Shown: positions 27,459 to 32,749 of the stretch, piece by piece
Layout: each line of letters begins with the position of its first letter
How positions within the stretch are numbered: the first letter of the stretch is position 1
Source of the DNA: Candidatus Kuenenia stuttgartensis
Lineage (GTDB): Bacteria > Gemmatimonadota > Gemmatimonadetes > Gemmatimonadales > Gemmatimonadaceae
Length of the DNA stretch: 32,749 bases
Reading direction: 5' to 3'
NCBI GenBank assembly: GCA_943330235.2
Contig: CALQGY020000034.1
Location: 1-32,749, forward strand
Program-made: the position numbers and the translations under genes
The notes under the pieces: model-generated
Database searches by the model: none
The model's input: only the letters and a program-made list of their open reading frames with translations
What the model was told of the DNA's origin: nothing

Positions 27459-28802
27459 TTACTCGCCGCTGTCCTTCATCGCGTGACGCGTCTCGGGCAT
27501 GGTCCAGTACACGAGCAAGCCGGCAAACGCGCACGCGGTCACGTACACGTAAAACCACTCCTCGTGGCCGGCGTTCTTAAACCACAACGCGAGGTACTCG
27601 GCGGTGCCACCAAAGAGCGCCACGGCCACCGCGTACGGGAAGCCCACGCCAAGCGCACGCATGCCGGTGGGAAACAGTTCGGCCTTCACGACGGCGTTGA
27701 TGGACGTGTACCCGCTCACGGCCAGCAGGGCGAGGCAGAGCAGCAGCAACGCGTCGCCGGTGGTATGCGCCTGCGCCAGCGCGCGCATGAGTGGAATCGT
27801 GCCGATCGTACCCAGCACACCGAACGACATCAGCACCGGTCGGCGCCCCACCTTGTCAGACAGCGCGCCCATGATCGGCTGCACCAGCATGAACAGCGCC
27901 AGCGACGCCGCCGACACCAGCGTCGCGTCGCTCTTGGTGAATCCGGCGGTGTTCACCAGAAACTTCTGCGCGTAGGTCGTGAAGGTGTAGAACGCCACGG
28001 TCCCGCCGGCGGTTAAGCCAACCACCGTCAGCACGGCGCGTCGATGTTCGCGCAGCCCCGCAAGCCCAGACGGCTTCTGCCCTGACGCGGCGCGCGCCGC
28101 GCGCACGGCTTCAAAGTCATGCGACTCTTCCATCGACGTACGCATCTTCAACGCCACGACGGCGCACGCGGCGCCAATCACGAAGGGCACGCGCCATCCC
28201 CACGCATCCAATTGCGGCGCGGTCAGCGTACGCTGCAACACGAGCAGCACGCCCAGCGCCAGCAACTGCCCCATGATCAGCGTCACGTACTGGAAACTCG
28301 ACCAGAAGCCGCGGTGCGTCGCGCCCGCCATCTCACTCAGATACGTCGCGCTGGCGCCGTACTCGCCGCCCACGCTGATCCCTTGCAGCAGCCGGGCCAG
28401 CACCAGCAACACCGGTGCCGCTACGCCAATCGTCGCATAACTCGGCGTGATCGCAATCAGCAACGAGCCGCCACACATCAACAACACCGAGGCGCTCAAG
28501 GCCGCTCGCCGCCCGTGCTTGTCGGCATATCGTCCCAACAACCATCCACCCACGGGGCGCATAAAAAAGCCCACCGCGAACACGGCGGCGGTGTTCAGCA
28601 GCTGCGCGGTCTGACTGGCCGGCGGGAAGAACGCCTGCGCGAAATACAGGGAGAAGGCGGAGTAGACGTACCAGTCGTACCACTCCACCAGATTGCCAAT
28701 CGAGCCACCAAGAATGGCGCGAAGGCGCTGACGGGAGGACACCGGCGCGGGAGACGGCACGGTGATCGGCGAAGGCGAGTGCGAAGGCGAGTGCGTAGGC
28801 AT
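27459..28802 (-). CDS. MFS transporter, metabolite:H+ symporter (MHS) family
   Basis: This inner-membrane transporter has 447 residues and about 12 membrane helices. The MHS signature is clear: GGSIGNLVEWYDWYVYSAFSLYFAQAFFP at the first helix, GRYADKHGRRAAL in the 2-3 loop, RLLQGISVGGEYGASATYLSEMA at helix 4, and SDKVGRRPVLM in the 8-9 loop. Relatives carry alpha-ketoglutarate, citrate, proline/betaine or shikimate; the substrate here cannot be told. The start used is the ATG at 28802; the N-terminal tail is a SPSHSPSP segment encoded by a two-copy 12-bp repeat (28771-28794). The open frame on this strand runs on to 29870 only because it is antisense to argF. An upstream GTG is an alternative start. 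Confidence 0.88.
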   Translation of the reverse strand: MPTHSPSHSPSPITVPSPAPVSSRQRLRAILGGSIGNLVEWYDWYVYSAFSLYFAQAFFPPASQTAQLLNTAAVFAVGFFMRPVGGWLLGRYADKHGRRAALSASVLLMCGGSLLIAITPSYATIGVAAPVLLVLARLLQGISVGGEYGASATYLSEMAGATHRGFWSSFQYVTLIMGQLLALGVLLVLQRTLTAPQLDAWGWRVPFVIGAACAVVALKMRTSMEESHDFEAVRAARAASGQKPSGLAGLREHRRAVLTVVGLTAGGTVAFYTFTTYAQKFLVNTAGFTKSDATLVSAASLALFMLVQPIMGALSDKVGRRPVLMSFGVLGTIGTIPLMRALAQAHTTGDALLLLCLALLAVSGYTSINAVVKAELFPTGMRALGVGFPYAVAVALFGGTAEYLALWFKNAGHEEWFYVYVTACAFAGLLVYWTMPETRHAMKDSGE

Positions 28803-29000
28803 GCGCCAAGGTGCCACCGGGAACGCCCGCTGTCGACTGGCGTCAGCGGAAATCCCCGCCGATGCCCCGGCCGACTGCCGCGACGGGGTGCCCCACCGCC
28901 TCCGTACCGCATAAATTCCCACATCCGAAAAGAGGGCGCGGCCACCGCATGGTCGCGCCTTCGCCGTTCCGGCACCTTGCTTCGGCATACCCCATCGGCC
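28803..29000. other. Divergent intergenic region with hairpin before argF
   Basis: 198 bases separate the transporter and argF. TAAATT at 28912-28917 may be a -10 box for argF, which would leave a leader of about 75 bases. In that leader a 10-bp stem (GGCGCGGCCA with TGGTCGCGCC, one G-U pair) with a CCGCA loop spans 28935-28959. No ARG-box-like operator was recognised. The hairpin could be an attenuator-type element or a stray structure. Confidence 0.45.
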
Positions 29001-29918
29001 ATGTCCCTGCGCCCGCATCGCGATTTCCTCAACATCAGCGACTTCTCGGCTCACGAGACGTTCGGCCTGTTCGCGTTGGCCGAGCGTATGCGCGCCAAGA
29101 CGTACGATCGCCGGCCGCTCACCGGCATGGCGCTCGCCATGATCTTCATGAAGTCGTCCACGCGCACCCGCGTGTCGTTCGAGGTGGGCGTCACGCAGCT
29201 CGGCGGGACGGCGCACTTCCTGTCGCCGCGTGACGTGCAGATCGGACGGGGGGAGCCCATCGAGGACACCGCGCGGGTGCTGTCGCGCTACGTCGATGGC
29301 ATCATGATCCGCACCTTCGCGCATGCCGACGTCGAGCGGTTGGCAGAATATGCAGGCGTGCCGGTCATCAATGGCCTCACCGACCTCTCGCATCCCTGTC
29401 AGATCCTCGCCGACATCCTCACCATGCGGCAGCACCTCGGCGAGATCCGCGGTCGCACGGTGGCCTGGATTGGAGACGGCAACAACATGGCCAACTCGTG
29501 GATTGAAGCCGCGGCGCATCTGGGCTTCACGCTGCGTCTCGCCTGCCCGGAAGGGTACGATCCCGATCCCATCTTCATGGCGGCCGCCGCCGCGGGCGAT
29601 GTGCAGCTGCTGCGTGATCCGCGCGAGGCCGTCGAGGGCGCCGATGTCGTCACCACCGACGTCTGGGCCTCCATGGGGCAGGAAGAGGAACAAAAGCTCC
29701 GCGAGCAGGCGTTCCACGGCTATCAGGTGGATTCGGCATTGATGGCACGTGCCGCCTCCCAGGCCATCTTCTTGCACTGCCTCCCCGCGCATCGCGGGGA
29801 AGAGGTGTCGGCCGATGTCATTGACGGGCCGCAGAGCGCGGTCTGGGACGAAGCCGAGAACCGTCTGCATATCCAGAAGGCCATTCTCGCGGTGCTCATG
29901 GGCCGCGAAACGCTCTGA
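29001..29918 (+). CDS. argF: Ornithine carbamoyltransferase
   Basis: This enzyme makes citrulline from ornithine and carbamoyl phosphate in arginine synthesis. It has 305 residues, normal length. The carbamoyl-phosphate motif is SSTRTR (residues 52-57) within FMKSSTRTRVSFEVGVTQLGG. HPCQ is at 131-134 (LSHPCQILADILTM), the ornithine-binding DGNNMANSW segment follows, and HCLPAHRGEEV near residue 265 carries the catalytic Cys. HPCQ and HCLP together support OTC rather than the N-acetyl- or N-succinyl-ornithine enzymes, though specificity should be regarded as likely, not proven. A TACCCC sequence lies seven bases before the ATG; no Shine-Dalgarno is visible. The neighbour bcp follows after 20 bases. 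Confidence 0.94.
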   Translation: MSLRPHRDFLNISDFSAHETFGLFALAERMRAKTYDRRPLTGMALAMIFMKSSTRTRVSFEVGVTQLGGTAHFLSPRDVQIGRGEPIEDTARVLSRYVDGIMIRTFAHADVERLAEYAGVPVINGLTDLSHPCQILADILTMRQHLGEIRGRTVAWIGDGNNMANSWIEAAAHLGFTLRLACPEGYDPDPIFMAAAAAGDVQLLRDPREAVEGADVVTTDVWASMGQEEEQKLREQAFHGYQVDSALMARAASQAIFLHCLPAHRGEEVSADVIDGPQSAVWDEAENRLHIQKAILAVLMGRETL

Positions 29919-29938
29919 CCCTTATCGACACCCCACGC

Positions 29939-30406
29939 ATGTCCATGCCGCAAGCGGGCGATATCGCCCCAGACTTCACGGTACTCACCGACACCGGTGA
30001 CTCGCTCACGCTCTCGGCGCTCAAGGGGCGCCCGGTCGTGTTGTACTTCTATCCGAAGGACGACACCTCCGGCTGCACCGTTGAAGCCTGCGAGTTTCGC
30101 GACCTCTTTCCGCAGTTCGACGGACAGCAGGCCGTCATCCTCGGGGTCAGCCCCGATCCGGTGAAGTCGCACGCCAAGTTCAAAGCCAAGTTCGAGCTCC
30201 CCTTCACGCTGCTGGCCGATACCGAAAAGGAGATCGCGCAGGCGTACGACGTGTGGAAGGAGAAGTCCATGTACGGCAAGAAGTACATGGGCGTCGAGCG
30301 CACCACGTTCGTCATCAACGCCGCGGGCGTGGTGGCCACGGTGTTCCAGAAGGTCAAGCCGGCCGGTCACGCGGCTGAGGTCCAGGCGGCGATCAACGCG
30401 CTCTGA
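29939..30406 (+). CDS. bcp: Thioredoxin-dependent peroxiredoxin (Bcp/PrxQ)
   Basis: This 155-residue peroxidase reduces hydrogen peroxide and organic hydroperoxides using thioredoxin. The peroxidatic Cys is Cys46 in YFYPKDDTSGCTVEACEFRD, and Cys51, five residues later, is the resolving Cys, the pattern of atypical 2-Cys PrxQ. VILGVSPDPVKSHAKF, FTLLADTEKEIAQAYDVW and GVERTTFVINAAGVV are family segments. Start may be the first or the third residue (ATG at 29939 or 29945). It is probably co-transcribed with argF, or has its own start; a strong hairpin follows. Confidence 0.95.
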   Translation: MSMPQAGDIAPDFTVLTDTGDSLTLSALKGRPVVLYFYPKDDTSGCTVEACEFRDLFPQFDGQQAVILGVSPDPVKSHAKFKAKFELPFTLLADTEKEIAQAYDVWKEKSMYGKKYMGVERTTFVINAAGVVATVFQKVKPAGHAAEVQAAINAL

Positions 30407-30428
30407 CCGCGCATTCTGTAAAGCGATG

Positions 30429-30472
30429 CAACGTGGCAGGGGCTTGGCGGGTGCCGAGTCGCTGCCACGTTG
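30429..30472 (+). terminator. Long hairpin between bcp and gcvT
   Basis: A perfect 11-bp outer stem (CAACGTGGCAG with CTGCCACGTTG) encloses a second stem (GCTTGGC with GCCGAGT, wobble pairs) and a GGGT loop. It begins 23 bases after the bcp stop and lies 94 bases before gcvT. No T-run follows (GCATTCC), so it may be a terminator of the non-canonical kind, an mRNA-stability element, or part of the gcvT leader. No glycine riboswitch core was recognised next to it. Confidence 0.55.
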
Positions 30473-30565
30473 GCATTCCGGGGCGTCGGTGCTGCCATTC
30501 GAGACGTTATTCGCGCATGTTTCTGTATCGGCCGATCTCCGGCCGAGCCAACCGGACCCTGCCTG

Positions 30566-31678
30566 ATGACTGACAACGCTGCCGGCGCGCTCAAGCGCAC
30601 CCCGCTCCATGACGTTCACGTCGCGCTCGGCGCGAAAATCGTCCCCTTTGCCGGCTATGAAATGCCGGTCCAGTACCCTCAGGGGATCACCGCCGAGCAC
30701 AAAGCCGTCCGCGACGGCTGCGGCATGTTCGACGTGTCGCACATGGGTGAGGTGATTGTACGCGGCCCAGACGCCATTCGCTTCGTGTCGTCGGTGACGA
30801 GTAACGACGTCGCGGCGCTGGCCATTGGGCAGATCCAGTACTCCACCCTGTTGCGCGCCGACGGCACCATCGTTGACGACTTACTTGTCTACCGATATGC
30901 CGATCACCTCATGCTGGTCATCAACGCGAGCAACCGGGACAAGGACCTCGCGCACCTGACGGCGCATCTGGCCGGTTTCGATTGCACCATGACGGACATC
31001 AGCGACAGCATCGCGCTGCTGGCCATTCAGGGGCCCAACGCGCAGGCGGTCGTGCAGTCGCTGACCGGCACGGCCCTCGATGCCATCAAGTACTATCGGT
31101 TCGCCGAGGGACAGGTCGCCAACATGCCGTGCACCATCTCGCGCACCGGCTACACGGGCGAGGATGGCTTCGAGCTGTACTTCGACGCGACGCAGGCCGT
31201 GGCCATGTGGAACGCCGTGATGGCGACGGGGCAGGTGACCCCCACCGGATTGGGCGCGCGCGATTCACTACGCCTTGAGGCCGGGCTGTGTCTGTACGGG
31301 CATGAGCTGGATGACCACACCACGCCGTTGGAAGCGGGGCTCAATTGGGTCGTCAAGCTGGCCAAGGCGGAGCCGTTTGTCGGGCAGGACGTGCTGCGGC
31401 GTCAGCACAACGAGGGGACCGACCGCAAGCTCGTGGGATTCATCATCGATGAACGCGCGATTCCGCGGTACGGCTATCCCGTGGTGTACGGCGGCGTGCC
31501 CTTCGGGACCGTCTGCAGCGGCATCATGAGTCCCACGTTGGGCGTGGCTATCGGCACCTGCTTCCTCCCGTCGGCCGCGGCGGTGGTGGGCACCACCTTT
31601 GAGATTGACATCCGTGGGAAGATGCTGTCGGCCCGCGTGGTGAAATTGCCGTTCTACAAGAGGCCGGCCAAAGCATGA
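30566..31678 (+). CDS. gcvT: Aminomethyltransferase (glycine cleavage T-protein)
   Basis: This T-protein of the glycine cleavage system transfers the methylene group from the H-protein arm to tetrahydrofolate and releases ammonia. It has 370 residues. RTPLHDVHVALGAKIVPFAGYEMPVQY is the typical N-terminus, GMFDVSHMGEVIVRG follows, and SRTGYTGEDGFELYF carries folate-site residues. GARDSLRLEAGLCLYGHELDD is the conserved C-domain start, and the end is ARVVKLPFYKR. The ATG at 30566 was chosen; the frame is open to 30470 but those residues are unlike GcvT and overlap the hairpin. gcvH and gcvP are not in this window. The next gene overlaps its stop by four bases. Confidence 0.95.
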   Translation: MTDNAAGALKRTPLHDVHVALGAKIVPFAGYEMPVQYPQGITAEHKAVRDGCGMFDVSHMGEVIVRGPDAIRFVSSVTSNDVAALAIGQIQYSTLLRADGTIVDDLLVYRYADHLMLVINASNRDKDLAHLTAHLAGFDCTMTDISDSIALLAIQGPNAQAVVQSLTGTALDAIKYYRFAEGQVANMPCTISRTGYTGEDGFELYFDATQAVAMWNAVMATGQVTPTGLGARDSLRLEAGLCLYGHELDDHTTPLEAGLNWVVKLAKAEPFVGQDVLRRQHNEGTDRKLVGFIIDERAIPRYGYPVVYGGVPFGTVCSGIMSPTLGVAIGTCFLPSAAAVVGTTFEIDIRGKMLSARVVKLPFYKRPAKA

Positions 31679-32749
31679 CCGCGCGCGCTGCGGCGACGCG
31701 GCGTGCCCGGAGTGGCGACGACTCGCCCGGAGTCGTCGCCATCCTGATGAGTGACGTGGAGCCGGCTGTCCGGCTCAATGCCGCCCTTGAGTCGCTTGGC
31801 TACGAGACCGTCACGATTTCGCCAATGGATGACGTGCGCGGCGATCTTCGCCGCGCGGCCCCTGACGTGCTCGTGCTCACTGGGGCGCTGCTCGATGCCG
31901 CCAACATCGCGCTGGTGCGCCAACAGCTGTGGGACGGCGTCCCCGTGTTGGGCTTTTCCGACGTGTCGGATGCCGCCATGTCCGAGCGGCTGCGCGAACT
32001 CGGCTACGCGGAAACCTGGGCCAAGCCCGTGCCCATCGACGAGGTGGTCGACGGCGTGCGCCGTCGCCTTGAACGCCAGCGACTGGCGCAGCTGACCGGG
32101 CTGGTGGGCGAGTCGGAGCCCATCCGCGAAGTGCTGGTGAAGATCGAACAGATTGCGCCTGTGTCGAGCACGGTGCTCATCGAAGGTGAGAGCGGCACGG
32201 GCAAGGAGCTCGTGGCGCGGGCCATTCATCGCCTGAGCCCGCGTCGTGCGAAGCCGTTCATTGCGGTGAACGTGGGGGCGCTCCCAGAGACGTTGCTGGA
32301 GAGCGAACTGTTCGGACACGAGAAGGGCGCCTTCACCGGCGCGGCTGAGCGACGTCTGGGGCGATTTGAGCTGGCGGACACGGGTACGCTCTTTCTGGAC
32401 GAGATCGGCGAGGTGCCCTCCAGCACGCAGGTGAAGTTGCTGCGGGTGTTGGAGGAGCGCGAAGTCACGCGGGTGGGCGGATCGCAGGCCATCCCGATTG
32501 ACGTGCGCGTGGTGGCGGCGACCAACCGCCCGTTGCGCGAGCACGTGGAGGAGGGCGGGTTCCGCGCCGATTTGTACTATCGCCTCAACGTGCTGCGCAT
32601 CTATTTGCCGCCGCTGCGTGAGCGGCCGGATGACATCCCGTTGCTGGTGCGTCGGTTCGTGTCCGAGTTTTCCCGTCTGCACGACCGGCCGTTCCACGGT
32701 ATCGCCGCGGGGGCCATGGAGCTGCTGGCCGAGTATCCGTGGCCCGGCA
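31675..32749 (+). CDS. Sigma-54-dependent activator with degenerate receiver, 3' end outside window
   Basis: The N-terminal 358 residues of an NtrC-family transcription activator are visible, open to the window end. The ATG overlaps the gcvT stop (ATGA). Residues about 19-125 look like a receiver domain, but the acidic pocket reads LMSDVEP instead of VDDE, and the phosphoacceptor position in PDVLVLTG is Thr69; the Lys of AKP is kept. The AAA+ domain is intact: Walker A GESGTGKE (171-178), the sigma-54 contact loop GAFTGA (218-223), Walker B FLDEIGE (Asp242, Glu243), and RADLYYRLNVLRIYLPPLRER. The DNA-binding domain would lie beyond the window. The degenerate receiver suggests control without phosphorylation. 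Coupling to gcvT hints at a metabolic link; action on the pilin sigma-54 promoters is possible but unproven. Confidence 0.88.
   Translation, partial: MTARAAATRRARSGDDSPGVVAILMSDVEPAVRLNAALESLGYETVTISPMDDVRGDLRRAAPDVLVLTGALLDAANIALVRQQLWDGVPVLGFSDVSDAAMSERLRELGYAETWAKPVPIDEVVDGVRRRLERQRLAQLTGLVGESEPIREVLVKIEQIAPVSSTVLIEGESGTGKELVARAIHRLSPRRAKPFIAVNVGALPETLLESELFGHEKGAFTGAAERRLGRFELADTGTLFLDEIGEVPSSTQVKLLRVLEEREVTRVGGSQAIPIDVRVVAATNRPLREHVEEGGFRADLYYRLNVLRIYLPPLRERPDDIPLLVRRFVSEFSRLHDRPFHGIAAGAMELLAEYPWPG

Noticed and set aside
28803..29870. Extension of the transporter frame across argF
   Set aside because: The extra residues are antisense to argF and unlike any MHS transporter N-terminus. 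The transporter begins with the ATG at 28802 or a nearby GTG.
30407..30565. Glycine riboswitch before gcvT
   Set aside because: The conserved core of the aptamer was not recognised; only a simple two-part hairpin is visible.

Overview
The window is about 33 kb of high-GC (roughly 65%), densely coded bacterial chromosome. Gene content (type IV pilus secretin operon, outer-membrane DUF5916 protein, lipoprotein with a lipobox, HslVU, TrmFO) points to a diderm. The overall style (TANNNT boxes directly in front of many starts, high GC, DUF5916/CBM9-like protein, Gram-negative pilus machine) suggests Gemmatimonadota, perhaps a Gemmatimonas relative. That placement is inference from memory, not a search result.

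Region 1 (1-6335) is a pilin region. A divergent pilin truncated by the window edge is followed by three near-identical 120-residue major-pilin genes. Each of the three has its own sigma-54 (-24/-12) promoter 68-73 bases before the start, its own Shine-Dalgarno and its own hairpin terminator. Then come a membrane histidine kinase and an overlapping trio of minor pilin/pseudopilin genes (PilV-, PilW- and PilX/GspK-like).

Region 2 (6572-14311) is the pilMNOPQ operon for the alignment complex and outer-membrane secretin. It ends with a large unrecognised lipoprotein carrying an Ig-like and a beta-propeller-like part, then a strong UUCG terminator.

Region 3 (14465-21830) is housekeeping: aroC-aroK-smg-topA, then trmFO-xerC. 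TopA has an unusual N-terminal histone-H1-like Lys/Ala tail.

Region 4 (21934-27455) has a PLP-dependent threonine/serine dehydratase-like gene divergent from hslV, and hslV separated from hslU by an opposite-strand DUF5916 gene.

Region 5 (27459-32749) has an MHS-type MFS transporter, argF, a Bcp peroxiredoxin, gcvT and, overlapping gcvT, the start of a sigma-54 activator whose receiver domain seems to lack the phosphoacceptor Asp.

Recurring themes are sigma-54 control of a multi-copy pilin array, short tandem repeats of many unit lengths inside and between genes, and probable leaderless transcripts. No tRNA, rRNA, CRISPR array, insertion sequence or prophage gene was seen.
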